A stretch of 64,000 bases of DNA from Sphingomonas sp. PP-F2F-A104-K0414 (GCF_004340945.1 NZ_SLYD01000001.1:310001-374000); one strand, 5' to 3'; positions 1-9,126 are shown, counted from the first letter of the stretch. Translations and numbers: made by a program. Notes: generated from the sequence alone by a model not told the origin.

Positions 1-1747
1 GCACATGAGGGACGACGGCGTGCTCACCGGCTTTCGCGAGACGCGCGGCTGGGCGCCCGGGCGCAAGCTCTACTTCGCGATGCGGTTCTCCGCGCCGCTG
101 GTCGGCCATGCGCTGGTCAACCGTGAGCAGGACATCGCGTACAAGGGTTTCCAGGGTCCGGGCCGCGGCAGCGATACGCTAGCGGAGAAGCTCGGCCAGG
201 CACTCGAAGCGCGGCTTGATTTCGGTCCGCTCGACGCACCGCTCGAGGTGAAGGTCGGGATATCAGGGGTCGACGAAGCCGGCGCGCTCGCCAATCTCGA
301 CAGTGAGCCCGGCGGCTTCGACGCGGTCCGAGCTAAGACGCAGGGCGACTGGGATAATGCGCTGGGCGCGGTCAAGTTCGAGGCCGCGGCCCCGATGCGC
401 CGGATCTTCGCGACCGCGTTGTACCACAGCCTGCTCGCGCCGAGCGTCTGGAGCGATAGCGATGGGCGGTATCGCGGGCCCGACGATCAGGTTCATCAGG
501 CCGACGGATTCACGGTCCGCTCGACCTTCTCGCTATGGGACACGTTCCGCGCCGAACATCCGCTGCTGACGCTGATCCAGCCGGAGAAGACAAATACCGA
601 TATCGTCCGCTCGCTGATCGCCAGCCAGCAGCACAGCCCCGACGGGATCCTGCCGGTCTGGCAGTTCGCCGGACGCGAGACGTGGACGATGATCGGCTAT
701 CACGCCGTCCCCGTCATCGCCGACGCGTATATGAAGGGCATTCGCGGCTTCGACGCCGAGGCCGCGTTGCAGGCGATGGTCGCGAGCGCCGACCATGCCT
801 CCTATGGCGGGCTCGGCGAGTATATCCGGCGTGGCTACGTCCCGATCGACAAGGAGCCGGAGGCCGCATCCAAGACGGTTGAATATGCCTATGACGACTG
901 GACGATCGCGCGGATGGCGCGGCGGATGGGCAAGACCGACATCGCCGAGCGGTTCGAGAAACGCGCGGGCAACTGGCGCAACAGCTTCGACGCGAAGACC
1001 GGCTGGCTGCGCGCAAGGCTCGCGAACGGCGCGTTCCGCACACCTTTCGATCCGACCGCGATCAACTACGGCTCGGATTATACCGAGGGCAATGCGTGGC
1101 AATATAGCTGGTTCGTGCCACAGGATCAGGCAGGCTTGTTCAAGCTGCTCGGCGGCGATGCGAAGACCGTGAAGAAGCTCGACGCGATGTTCGACTTCGA
1201 CAATTCGAAGGTCGATTACAGCCATGCGGAGGATATCGCCGGGCTGATCGGCCAGTATATCCACGGCAACGAACCGAGCCATCACGTCGCCTATCTCTAC
1301 AGTTACGCCGGCGCACCGTGGCGGACGCAGGAACGGCTCGGGCAGATCGTGCAGAGCCAATATGGCGCCAAGCCAGAAGGACTCAGCGGCAACGACGATC
1401 TCGGCCAGATGTCCGCATGGCTGGTGTTCACGGCGCTCGGCTTTTATCCGGTCGCGCCGGGGTCGAACGAATATGTCATCGGCCGCCCGTTCCTGTCCCA
1501 GGCGACGCTGGCACTGCCCGGCGGCAAGCAGTTCGCGATCCGGACGGACAATCTGTCGGACGCCAACCCGTATATCCGGTCGGTCACGCTGAACGGCACG
1601 CCCCTCACACGCAGCTATCTGCGCGACGACGAGATCCGGCAGGGTGGCGAATTGCGGTTCGTGATGGGCGCGCAGCCGAACAAGCTCTGGGGCAAGCGTG
1701 CGAAGGCCCGGCCGTTTTCGTCCTCGACTGCCGCCCTGCCCCACTGA
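1..1747 (+). CDS. GH92 alpha-mannosidase, C-terminal part (5' end outside window)
   Basis: The open frame runs in from the left edge, so only the C-terminal ~580 residues are present. They match the catalytic (alpha/alpha)6 half of glycoside hydrolase family 92, calcium-dependent exo-acting alpha-mannosidases that trim mannosides and N-glycans. Two family signatures are visible: YTEGNAWQYSW (Glu codon 1085-1087, in the position of the family's general acid) and GNDDLGQMSAW (Asp codons 1394-1399, the catalytic base region). WDTFRAEHPLLTL is the other typical conserved stretch. The protein is expected to be periplasmic or surface-associated, but the signal peptide would lie outside the window. 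The downstream reductase starts about 130 bp later, so operon membership is uncertain. The family call is firm; linkage specificity cannot be read. Confidence 0.9.
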   Translation, partial: HMRDDGVLTGFRETRGWAPGRKLYFAMRFSAPLVGHALVNREQDIAYKGFQGPGRGSDTLAEKLGQALEARLDFGPLDAPLEVKVGISGVDEAGALANLDSEPGGFDAVRAKTQGDWDNALGAVKFEAAAPMRRIFATALYHSLLAPSVWSDSDGRYRGPDDQVHQADGFTVRSTFSLWDTFRAEHPLLTLIQPEKTNTDIVRSLIASQQHSPDGILPVWQFAGRETWTMIGYHAVPVIADAYMKGIRGFDAEAALQAMVASADHASYGGLGEYIRRGYVPIDKEPEAASKTVEYAYDDWTIARMARRMGKTDIAERFEKRAGNWRNSFDAKTGWLRARLANGAFRTPFDPTAINYGSDYTEGNAWQYSWFVPQDQAGLFKLLGGDAKTVKKLDAMFDFDNSKVDYSHAEDIAGLIGQYIHGNEPSHHVAYLYSYAGAPWRTQERLGQIVQSQYGAKPEGLSGNDDLGQMSAWLVFTALGFYPVAPGSNEYVIGRPFLSQATLALPGGKQFAIRTDNLSDANPYIRSVTLNGTPLTRSYLRDDEIRQGGELRFVMGAQPNKLWGKRAKARPFSSSTAALPH

Positions 1748-1874
1748 TCTGCCCCGCTGATCTGCGTCCGTCCTATGGCGGAGCGGGTCGACATTGCGGA
1801 GACTGGGTGGAGCTATGCGCCCGAACGGCCCCTTCCGCGTTATCCTCTGGAACCGATATCTCGAGAGACAGACC

Positions 1875-2705
1875 ATGAAGAGCGTGACGCTTCCAGGCGG
1901 AGAAACGATACCGGCGCTTGGCCAGGGTAGCTGGATGATGGGTGAGCGCGCCGCGCACCGTGCCGACGAGATCGCCGCGCTGCGCCGCGGCGTAGAGCTA
2001 GGCATGACGCTGATCGACACCGCGGAAATGTACGGCGATGGCGCAGCCGAGACGTTGATCGGCGAAGCGCTGGGCAGCGTGCGCGATGACATATTTCTCG
2101 TCAGCAAGGCGTATCCGCAGAACGCATCGCGCACGCGGCTGGCGGCGGCATGCGAAGCGAGCCTCAAGCGGCTGGGGACCGACCGGCTCGACCTGTATCT
2201 GCTGCATTGGCGCGGATCGGTGCCGCTCGCCGAGACGGTCGAGGCGATGGAAGCGCTCAAGGCGGCGGGCAAGATCCGCCATTGGGGCGTGAGCAATCTC
2301 GATACCGACGACATGGCCGAACTGATCGAGGGTGGCGGCGATCGCTGTGCGACCGACCAGATCCTCTACAATCTCTCGCGGCGCGGGCCCGAACTCGACC
2401 TGATGCCGTGGCTGGCCGCGCACAGCATCCCGGTGATGGCCTATAGCCCGGTCGAGCAGGGCCGGTTGATCGCAGATCCGACATTGGCGCGGATAGCCCG
2501 GACGATCGGCGCGAGCCCGGCGCAGGTCGCGCTCGCCTGGGTGCTGAACCGTGATGGCGTCATCGCAATTCCGAAGGCCGGCACGGTGGCGCATGTGCAG
2601 GACAATCGTGGTGCGGCGGACCTGCTGCTGTCGCCGGACGATTTGGCCGCGCTGGATACCGCGTTCGCAGCGCCACGGACGCGTCGACCACTCGAAATGC
2701 TGTGA
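1875..2705 (+). CDS. Aldo/keto reductase (AKR5-like)
   Basis: A 276-residue single-domain TIM-barrel oxidoreductase using NAD(P)H to reduce aldehydes or ketones. The full AKR tetrad is visible: Asp48 and Tyr53 in DTAEMYG, Lys78 in VSKAYP and His111 in YLLHW. The cofactor-side motif GVSNLD and the C-terminal IPKAGTVAHVQDN (phosphate-binding strand) are also present. The frame is open upstream to 1794, but ATG 1875 gives the family N-terminus (MKSVTLPGGETIPALGQG) and the standard length of about 275 residues. The stop lies 7 bp before the metallophosphoesterase start, so the two are probably cotranscribed. Substrate is not predictable from sequence. Confidence 0.9.
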   Translation: MKSVTLPGGETIPALGQGSWMMGERAAHRADEIAALRRGVELGMTLIDTAEMYGDGAAETLIGEALGSVRDDIFLVSKAYPQNASRTRLAAACEASLKRLGTDRLDLYLLHWRGSVPLAETVEAMEALKAAGKIRHWGVSNLDTDDMAELIEGGGDRCATDQILYNLSRRGPELDLMPWLAAHSIPVMAYSPVEQGRLIADPTLARIARTIGASPAQVALAWVLNRDGVIAIPKAGTVAHVQDNRGAADLLLSPDDLAALDTAFAAPRTRRPLEML

Positions 2706-2712
2706 GCGTCGG

Positions 2713-3252
2713 ATGACTGTGTATTTCACGGCGGATACGCATTTCGGCGATCATCGGACGCTCAATATTCACCGTCGTCCGTTCGCCAGCGTCGCCGAAA
2801 TGGACGCCGCGATCGTCACCGGCTGGAACGCGGTCGTTGGTCCCGCGGACACGGTGTGGCATCTCGGCGATGTCGCGCGCCGCCCGTCGGACGTAACCGA
2901 CCTGCTGGCACAATTGCACGGGACCAAGCATCTGATCCGGGGTAACAACGATCCGCCCGCAACCGACGCGGCCGAAGGGTGGGCCAGCGTACAGGATTAC
3001 GCCGAACTGACGCTCGACGGGACGGCTCTGGTGCTGTGCCATTACCCGTTCAGCCGCTGGAACGGGCAGCATCGCCGGTCGATCAATCTGCACGGGCATA
3101 GCCACGGCAAGCTCAAGCCGGTGCTGCGCCAGTTCGATGTCGGCGTCGACCCGCGCGGCTTTCGCCCGGTAACGCTTGCCAATCTGCTCGACCGTTCACC
3201 ACGTACCGAAATCCACGATCCGATCATCCGCCGAAGGACTGCAACCGCATGA
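2713..3252 (+). CDS. Small calcineurin-like metallophosphoesterase
   Basis: A 179-residue protein with the five metallophosphoesterase metal-binding blocks in order: FTADTHFGD (D-x-H, near residue 6), WHLGDVA (G-D, near 48), RGNND (GNHD variant, near 77), LCHYPF (near 111) and NLHGHSHG (GHxH, near 126). This is the YfcE/Icc-like two-metal phosphodiesterase fold, and the protein is cytoplasmic because no leader is seen. In the GNHD block an Asn replaces the usual His (GNND), a variation common in short bacterial and phage-type members. The stop overlaps the next gene by ATGA, which suggests translational coupling. The true substrate is unknown. Confidence 0.85.
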   Translation: MTVYFTADTHFGDHRTLNIHRRPFASVAEMDAAIVTGWNAVVGPADTVWHLGDVARRPSDVTDLLAQLHGTKHLIRGNNDPPATDAAEGWASVQDYAELTLDGTALVLCHYPFSRWNGQHRRSINLHGHSHGKLKPVLRQFDVGVDPRGFRPVTLANLLDRSPRTEIHDPIIRRRTATA

Positions 3253-3533
3253 AGACGTCTTCGCCACACCAGACGGCATCGGACGATTATGCCCATGGCC
3301 GACGCGACGGGTTGCGGCTGGCGCTGTCGATCCTCGCGGGCGAGGAGGCGAAATGGGCGGCGCTGCTGGGGGAAAGCTCATCGTGGCGCACCAATGCGAT
3401 CCGCGAAGTCCGATACAAGACGTTGCAGGTCGCGCAGAGCCGGATCCACACAGTGCTCAATCGCATGACGCCGAAAACGGGTGTCGCGATCGATCCGGAG
3501 ATCGCCGCCGCGCTCGAAAAGGCGGGACTCTAG
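3249..3533 (+). CDS. Small conserved-looking hypothetical protein
   Basis: A 94-residue, charged, predicted helical protein with no signal peptide or membrane segment. It starts inside the stop of the metallophosphoesterase (ATGA overlap) and is therefore likely to be made from the same message. The central part, EVRYKTLQVAQSRIHTVLNR, looks amphipathic. I do not recognise a family. The ATGA coupling and ordinary codon use support a real gene. A hairpin of 8 bp overlaps its stop codon (3532-3552). Confidence 0.65.
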   Translation: MKTSSPHQTASDDYAHGRRDGLRLALSILAGEEAKWAALLGESSSWRTNAIREVRYKTLQVAQSRIHTVLNRMTPKTGVAIDPEIAAALEKAGL

Positions 3534-3896
3534 CGCCGCGACGTGCGGCGCTCTCGGTCGGCTGTGTGAAGATCCGGGGCAAAATGCGGCCGCCCAAACC
3601 GGGGGTGGTGATTTTGTTCGTCGGTCGTTCTGGCTCGGCAACCATGTCGGCCTTCACGTCGTTCTCGACGCAATCCGGGTTCTCGACGCGATCGCGGTTT
3701 TCGACGCAATCCGGCAATCCTGTGCGGATTACACTGCTTGCCGTGGAAAGACGGGCCTTATGCCGAGTGCGACGACCGGATTGCCGCCGTGCCCGCGATG
3801 ATCGCCCCCAATCCCCAGACCGCGCGGCGCTGACCGAGCGGACCGCCTGCCACGCCTGCCCTTTTGCACCCTTCCCCTTCACGCAGAGCTATCATC
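3534..3896. other. Intergenic stretch with hairpin and tandem repeats
   Basis: This 363-bp gap has no convincing gene. It begins with an 8-bp GC hairpin (AGCGCCGC at 3532-3539 and GCGGCGCT at 3545-3552) with no T-run, a weak terminator candidate. It also contains the three 18-bp direct repeats listed separately. Short open frames exist on both strands but have no start signal or protein-like composition. The last 50 bp upstream of the GT2 gene are pyrimidine-rich and carry no strong Shine-Dalgarno sequence. Confidence 0.6.
3662..3715. repeat. Three tandem 18-bp imperfect repeats
   Basis: Three adjacent 18-bp units lie at 3662-3679, 3680-3697 and 3698-3715. Each has the core TTCTCGACGCRATCSSG (the third begins TTTTCGACGC). 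Units 1 and 3 differ by two bases, and unit 2 is more diverged after the core. There are no spacers, so this is not a CRISPR. The periodicity of 18 keeps any reading frame, but no gene is evident. Confidence 0.8.
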
Positions 3897-4826
3897 ATGA
3901 CCGAAGTTTCCGTCGTCACCCTGGGCAAGGGGCGTCCCGATCATCTCGTCAACGTGGTCCGCGGACTGATGCGACAAACGCTGATGCCGGTCGAGCTGAT
4001 CGTCGCGGTGATGCAGGACGATCTGTACGACCTGCCCGAGGCGCCGTTCCCGATCCGCCAGATGCGGATCGTCGCCGACGCGTTGCCGCTTGCCTCGGCG
4101 CGCAACGTCGCGGCGCGGGCAGCGACCGGCGAGGCGATCGTCTTTCTCGACATGGACTGCATTCCGACGCCGAGTTTGCTGGCCGATTATGCCGGGTTCC
4201 TCGATAGCTTCGACGGTCTGTTGATGGGTGAGGTCCTGTACCTGCCGGGTGGCGCGACCGCGGGCGACTGGTCGTATGGGCGGTTCGCGGAGATTGCGGT
4301 TAAGCATTCGGATCGTCGCGGCCCGCCGCCGCAGGGGATCGAGATCTGCACCGATTATCGCTGTTTCTGGTCGCTCAATTTCGCGATGCGGCGGGCGACG
4401 TTCCTCGGCCTTGGCGGCTTCGACGAACGCTATGTCGGCTATGGCGGCGAGGATACCGATTTCGGCAAGGCACTCGACGAGGCGGGCATCCCGATCGCCT
4501 GGATCAAGGGCGGTCTGGCGTATCACCAATATCATCCGCACCACATGCCGCCGGTGCATCATCTCGACAGCGTGGTGCGCAACGCCGAGCTGTTCGAGAC
4601 CAAATGGGGGTATCGGACGATGGGGCATTGGCTCCAGGCGTTCCGGCTGATGGGGCTGATCGATCCCACCCCGGGCCGGCCGATCCGGATCCTGCGACGC
4701 CCCGATGCCGCCGATCTCGCGCTGACCGGACAGCAGAGCCACCAGCCCTATGCCAATACCGCGGTCGTGATCCGCCTGCTGGAAGACCGGCTGGCGGCGA
4801 CCGAGAGCGCCGAGGCGGCCGAATGA
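3897..4826 (+). CDS. Family 2 glycosyltransferase
   Basis: A 309-residue GT-A type transferase. The N-terminus SVVTLGKGRPDHL is the nucleotide-binding strand, VFLDMDCIP (near residue 84) carries the D-x-D metal and sugar-nucleotide site, and GLGGFDERYVGYGGEDTDFG is the acceptor-side motif of galactosyltransferase-like C-terminal domains, containing the probable catalytic ED pair. No transmembrane segment is seen, so it acts on the cytoplasmic face. The ATG at 3897 is preferred over an upstream in-frame ATG (3864) because the latter adds only a non-homologous leader. The stop overlaps the next glycosyltransferase by ATGA, so the pair probably acts in sequence on one glycan. Donor and acceptor are unknown. 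Confidence 0.88.
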   Translation: MTEVSVVTLGKGRPDHLVNVVRGLMRQTLMPVELIVAVMQDDLYDLPEAPFPIRQMRIVADALPLASARNVAARAATGEAIVFLDMDCIPTPSLLADYAGFLDSFDGLLMGEVLYLPGGATAGDWSYGRFAEIAVKHSDRRGPPPQGIEICTDYRCFWSLNFAMRRATFLGLGGFDERYVGYGGEDTDFGKALDEAGIPIAWIKGGLAYHQYHPHHMPPVHHLDSVVRNAELFETKWGYRTMGHWLQAFRLMGLIDPTPGRPIRILRRPDAADLALTGQQSHQPYANTAVVIRLLEDRLAATESAEAAE

Positions 4827-5887
4827 GGATCGCCGTCCTGTGCCATGTTCGCCAGCCGATCGCCCAGCCCTTTGCCGGCGGGATGGAATCGCAGTGCTGG
4901 CAGCTGGCGGCAGGACTGCAGGCGCGCGGCCATGACGTCGTGCTGTTCGCATCGGGTGACAGCGACCCGCGATCTGCGCTCGATGCGGTGATCCCGGAGG
5001 CTTACGAACGGAGCTTTCCCGGCGCCGAGCATCGCGGCGTCGCAGCGCTGATCGCGCATCTCGATAGGGGGTATGCAGCCGCCTGCGACCGGATCGCCGC
5101 GGGTGGCTTCGACGTGGTGCACAACAACAGCCTGCACCGGTTTCCGCTCGAGCCGGCGCGGACCGCGATGGTGCCGACGGTCACGTCGCTGCACGTGCCG
5201 CCTTACGATGCGCTGCGCTGGTTCGTGCAGGCGAGCGTGGGACCGACGCACCGGCTGACCGCGACCTCGGCCCGCCAGCTCGCCGCCTGGTGGCCGGAGG
5301 GCCCCCCGCGCGAAGCCTCGGTGCTGCACAACGGCATCGATCCCGACGCATGGCCGTTCGTCGCGCGGGGCGACGGTAGCGCGGTCTGGTCCGGCAGGAT
5401 GACGCCCGACAAGGCACCGCACCTCGCGGTCCAGGCGGCGCGGATCGCGGGAGTCCCGCTGACGCTGTTCGGACCGATCGAGGATCGCGACTATTGGGAT
5501 GCTGCGGTGGTGCCGTTGCTCGACGGCGACGCGCGATACGGCGGACATCTTAGCGGCGCGGCGCTGGCGACCGAGCTGGGACGGGCTTCCGTCTTCGTCT
5601 TCACGCCGTGCTGGGACGAGCCGTTCGGGCTGGTCGCGGTCGAGGCGATGGCGTGCGGCCTGCCGGTCGCGGCGTTCGATTCGGGTGCGGTCCGCGAGAT
5701 CATCGGCGAAACCGGAGCGTTCGCGCCCGCGGGCGATGTCGCGGCGCTGGCCCGCGCGATCGTCGCTGCGCTGGATGCACCCCGCGCGGTGCAACGCGAG
5801 CGGGTCGAGGCGGCGTTCACGCGCGACCGGTGGCTGGACCGCTGCGAAGCCTTGTACCGGGCCGCCCTCAACGGCGCGGCCGCTTGA
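4823..5887 (+). CDS. Family 4 (GT-B) glycosyltransferase
   Basis: A 354-residue retaining GT-B glycosyltransferase. The N-terminal Rossmann half starts MRIAVLCHVRQPIAQPFAGG, with the GG loop typical of GT4. The C-terminal half carries WSGRMTPDKAPHLAVQAA and the E-x7-E donor site in DEPFGLVAVEAMACGLPVA. The ATG overlaps the GT2 stop (ATGA), indicating coupled translation. The 3' end overlaps the convergent PepSY gene by 20 bp. It is likely to build a surface polysaccharide or glycoconjugate together with the GT2 enzyme, but no flippase, polymerase or export gene is adjacent. Confidence 0.9.
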   Translation: MRIAVLCHVRQPIAQPFAGGMESQCWQLAAGLQARGHDVVLFASGDSDPRSALDAVIPEAYERSFPGAEHRGVAALIAHLDRGYAAACDRIAAGGFDVVHNNSLHRFPLEPARTAMVPTVTSLHVPPYDALRWFVQASVGPTHRLTATSARQLAAWWPEGPPREASVLHNGIDPDAWPFVARGDGSAVWSGRMTPDKAPHLAVQAARIAGVPLTLFGPIEDRDYWDAAVVPLLDGDARYGGHLSGAALATELGRASVFVFTPCWDEPFGLVAVEAMACGLPVAAFDSGAVREIIGETGAFAPAGDVAALARAIVAALDAPRAVQRERVEAAFTRDRWLDRCEALYRAALNGAAA

Positions 5888-6917
5888 ACCAGAAGCTCCA
5901 GACGCTGAGCGTCCCGAGCAGGCCGAGCACGAGCCCCGACAGCGTCATCACGAGGCGGTAGCCGAGACCGCCGACCTTCGCCGCATGGAGCGGGTACAGA
6001 ATGTTGTAGGCCGCGACCACGCGCGAGTGCGACGCGGCGTCGCGTGCCGCCAGCAGATGGCCGTCATCGGCGGCGAACCACAATGTCGTGCGGCCGTTCG
6101 GGAGCCATTCCGCCGGTCGCTTCATGCGCAGCGTGACGACGCCGCTGCCGTTGCGGGGAAGCGACAGGCTGCGCAGTTCGGCGTCGGGAAAGCGCGTCCG
6201 CGCGGCGATGACCATGCCCCGCCAATCGAGATGGTCGGCGAGCGCGACCTTGGCGCCGGTCGGCGGCTTCAGCGCCGCGTCGATCGTCGCGGGTGCGGCG
6301 GGCCCGAGGAACACCGCGGTCAGCGGGCGGAACACCAATGTCGCGCCGGTCAGCAGCGACAGCACCAGCAGCGGCGCCGCGACGATCCCCAAATCGCGGT
6401 GATGTCGGACGATCGCCGGACGACTGAGCCGCTTCGGCAGCAACCGGAACGCAAACGTCTTGCGCGTCCGCCACCACAGGATCGTGCCGGTGATCACGAA
6501 GAACAGCCCCGCCACGCCTGCGATACCGATGATCGTCTCGCCCGTGTCGCCTGAAAAGAGATGATGGTGCAGGTCGAACAGCCATAATTCGGGCCGCGCC
6601 CATTGGCTCTGCCACTGGCTGACGATCGTGCCGGCCTGGTCGGTATAGGCGCCTGCCCCCTTGCCGAAATCGAGCCGGTCTACGCCGAGATTGGCGTTGG
6701 CGAACGTGATGCTCTGCGGCCGGGTCGCGGGGTTCGCCATCAACCGCTCGGTGGTCTCGGCAAGCAGGCGCGTCTGCTGGATCTGCGCATCACCGGCATG
6801 GGGCACCATGATCCACGCATCGCGGTGAACGAGGATCGCGCCGGTCAGCCCGAGGATCGCGAGCACCAGTCCGAGAAACCCGCCGGTCCAGCGGTGCAAC
6901 GTGTCGAGCAGCGCCAT
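5868..6917 (-). CDS. PepSY-associated transmembrane protein (iron uptake type)
   Basis: A 349-residue inner-membrane protein with about four transmembrane helices: near residues 10-30 (GGFLGLVLAILGLTGAILVH), 142-165, 190-212 and 315-340. PepSY-type periplasmic segments lie between them. HRWTGGFLGLVLAI and FDLHHHLFSGDTGETIIG are characteristic of the PiuB/PepSY_TM family, whose conserved membrane histidines suggest heme or metal redox chemistry. These proteins usually accompany siderophore receptors and help release iron by reduction. It lies immediately downstream (1-bp gap) of the TonB receptor on the same strand, which supports that role. It ends convergently inside the GT4 gene. Confidence 0.85.
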   Translation of the reverse strand: MALLDTLHRWTGGFLGLVLAILGLTGAILVHRDAWIMVPHAGDAQIQQTRLLAETTERLMANPATRPQSITFANANLGVDRLDFGKGAGAYTDQAGTIVSQWQSQWARPELWLFDLHHHLFSGDTGETIIGIAGVAGLFFVITGTILWWRTRKTFAFRLLPKRLSRPAIVRHHRDLGIVAAPLLVLSLLTGATLVFRPLTAVFLGPAAPATIDAALKPPTGAKVALADHLDWRGMVIAARTRFPDAELRSLSLPRNGSGVVTLRMKRPAEWLPNGRTTLWFAADDGHLLAARDAASHSRVVAAYNILYPLHAAKVGGLGYRLVMTLSGLVLGLLGTLSVWSFWFKRPRR

Positions 6918-6918
6918 G

Positions 6919-9066
6919 CTAGAACCTGACGTCCCAGCCGAGCGTGAAATTGCGGCCGCGCCCGGAGAAGAAATGCGCGTTGTCGGTCGGCCGCACCGTG
7001 TCGCTGTAATAATCGATGTAGAACTGGTCGAAGATGTTCTGCGCGCTCAACGTCAGCGCGCCGATCGGCAACGCGTAGCGTATCGACGCATCGGTGACAG
7101 TGTAGCCGCTGAAGTCATTGGCGGCGGGCAGCCCGGCATATTTGCGCGCGAGGTAGAATTGCTGCTGGACGCGGGCGGACACCTTGCCGCGGACATAGCT
7201 GGCGGCGAGATTCAGCCGATCGGGCGAGATGTTCGCGCCGTCGAGATCGATATCCACAGCGCCGTCGTCGTTCGAGTCCGTCCGCCCGACCACATGCGCA
7301 AACCCGGTCGACAGCGTCAGCCCCGGTAGCGGCATCCGCGCCTCCAGATTGACCTCGATGCCCTGGATCTCGACACGCTGGCGTTGCGCTTCATACGCAC
7401 CGCCCGTGAACACCAGAACCTGTCCGCGCGTGCTGGTCGACCAGAAATAGGTCGCGCTCGCGTTCATCGGTCCGCGCTTCACCTCGACGCCGAGTTCGCG
7501 GTTGTTCGACACGATCGGCGCGATGTCGACATAGTTGTCGAGATCGACGCCATCGCGGTTGATCGCGCGCGAGATGCGGCCGACATCGGGCACGGTAAAC
7601 CCTTGGGCATAGCTGCCATAGGCGCGGATGCCGGGGATCGGCTCGACGATGACGCCGCCGTTGAACAGCGCCTTGCTGAAGCTCGGGCTGCCCCCTGCCA
7701 CTGCATGGCTGCCGTAGGAGGCGAGCGTGGTGTAGTCGTCGATGACGATCTCGACGTTCTCGTAGCGCGCGCCGCCCGCGATCCGCACGACCTTGTCGAA
7801 CAGCGCGAGATTGACCTGTCCGAACGGTGCGAGGCTGCGGAAATCCGCGGGTGGCACCCAGACGCGGTCGGTCGCGATCAGGCGTTGTTCGGTACGGTCG
7901 AACAGCGCGTCGAAGCCGAGCGTTGCGGTCAGCGCCTCGAAGCCGGGGACGGCGCGCTCGTAACTGAACTTGCCGCCATATTTGCGCGAGCGATTCTGCG
8001 ACTGATCGAACAAATGGCCGACGGGTGCGAGCCGCACGTCCTGAAACGTCGCGATCGGCGCGACCTCGCCGCCGAACGTGTCGCGCGACCGGTTGAAGAA
8101 GACCTGGGTCACGAGATTGCCGCCCCACAGGTCTGGATCGGTGAGCGACAGCGCGATGCTCTCGGTCCGGTTTTCGGCAGGGTCGCCCGGCGGCGTGCCG
8201 CGCACCGACGTCGTCGGCAGGTTCGTGCGGAAATCACCGTTGCTGGCGATGTAATTGCCGCCGCCCCTCAGCTCGAAGCGATTGGCGATCAGGTCGATCC
8301 GCGCGGTATCGGTCAGCGCATAGCCGGCGCGCGCGAATACCGACCAGCTGCGCGAATCCTGCGTCTCGCCCTGCGTCAGGTCGGTGCCGACGCGGTTGCC
8401 GTGACCATCGTAGAACGCACCGCGCTTGTCGTAGGCGCCGCCCGCCATGACGTCGAAACGCCCCGACTTCCACGCGAGCAGCCCGGCGACCTTGCCGCCA
8501 TTGCCGTCACCGCTGAAGCCGGTGTCGGTCGTCCCCTGCACCAGCGCGCGGCCCGATAGGCCTTCGGTGCGTGGCGGTTGCACGGTCCCCTGGTTGACGA
8601 TCCCGCCGGTGCCGCCGATCCCCTGCAACGCGTTCGAGCCGTAGATCAGCTCGACCCGGTCGATGAAGAACGGATCGATCGTGAAGCCGTCGCGCGATCC
8701 ATCGCGCAGCGGCGTCGACTGCGGAATACCGTTGATCGCGTAGAGCGGCGAGCGCCCGCGCAACGTCTCGCCCGCACCCGACAGCTTCTGTCGCGTCGGC
8801 GAGAAGGAGGGCGTCAGGTTCGAGACCGCATCGACCACCGATCCGCCGATTGCGACCTGCTGATCGAGCGCCGCACGGTCGATCACGTCGATCGTCAGCG
8901 GCAATGCGTTGGGCGGCAGGATGCTGCGCGTCGCACTGACGATGATGTCCGGTGAGAGTTGATCCTCGGTATCGCCCGGCGCCGAAACCGTAGGGAGCTG
9001 CGCCGACACCGGCGCCGTCGCGCCGATAATCGGCAGCGTCAATATCCCGAGAAGTCCGTACCGCAT
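6919..9066 (-). CDS. TonB-dependent siderophore-type outer-membrane receptor
   Basis: A 715-residue receptor with a short signal peptide (cleavage after about residue 22, APVSA-QL), a TonB-box-like DIIVSATRS near residue 39, a plug domain (AVIDRAALDQQ-like start through GIPQSTPLRDGSR and VELIYGSNALQGIGGTGGIVN) and a 22-strand barrel ending in the aromatic C-terminus NFTLGWDVRF. Its partner is the PepSY protein 1 bp downstream, a pairing usual for iron-chelate uptake. A Fur-like palindrome lies about 50 bp upstream of the start. The cognate siderophore cannot be named from sequence, and no biosynthesis genes are in the window. Confidence 0.9.
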   Translation of the reverse strand: MRYGLLGILTLPIIGATAPVSAQLPTVSAPGDTEDQLSPDIIVSATRSILPPNALPLTIDVIDRAALDQQVAIGGSVVDAVSNLTPSFSPTRQKLSGAGETLRGRSPLYAINGIPQSTPLRDGSRDGFTIDPFFIDRVELIYGSNALQGIGGTGGIVNQGTVQPPRTEGLSGRALVQGTTDTGFSGDGNGGKVAGLLAWKSGRFDVMAGGAYDKRGAFYDGHGNRVGTDLTQGETQDSRSWSVFARAGYALTDTARIDLIANRFELRGGGNYIASNGDFRTNLPTTSVRGTPPGDPAENRTESIALSLTDPDLWGGNLVTQVFFNRSRDTFGGEVAPIATFQDVRLAPVGHLFDQSQNRSRKYGGKFSYERAVPGFEALTATLGFDALFDRTEQRLIATDRVWVPPADFRSLAPFGQVNLALFDKVVRIAGGARYENVEIVIDDYTTLASYGSHAVAGGSPSFSKALFNGGVIVEPIPGIRAYGSYAQGFTVPDVGRISRAINRDGVDLDNYVDIAPIVSNNRELGVEVKRGPMNASATYFWSTSTRGQVLVFTGGAYEAQRQRVEIQGIEVNLEARMPLPGLTLSTGFAHVVGRTDSNDDGAVDIDLDGANISPDRLNLAASYVRGKVSARVQQQFYLARKYAGLPAANDFSGYTVTDASIRYALPIGALTLSAQNIFDQFYIDYYSDTVRPTDNAHFFSGRGRNFTLGWDVRF

Positions 9067-9113
9067 GATGTCCCCCGATTGCGGTTGCGCCCTAGCCGGG
9101 CTGGAACGCTAAT

Positions 9114-9126
9114 GCAAATCGTTCGC
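9114..9126. promoter_or_regulatory. Fur-like palindrome upstream of the siderophore receptor
   Basis: The 13-mer GCAAATCGTTCGC is an imperfect palindrome (GC-AA...TT-GC) within GCTAATGCAAATCGTTCGCA. It resembles alphaproteobacterial Fur boxes (TGCNAATNNTTNGCA-like). It sits 48 bp upstream of the receptor ATG on the minus strand, where iron repression would be expected. The assignment is by eye only. Confidence 0.4.

Noticed and set aside
533..2314. A 593-codon minus-strand frame opposite the GH92 and AKR genes
   Set aside because: It crosses two well-defined plus-strand genes, and its composition is typical of antisense reading in GC-rich DNA.
3662..3715. CRISPR array
   Set aside because: The three 18-bp units are directly adjacent with no spacers, and there are no cas genes anywhere in the window.
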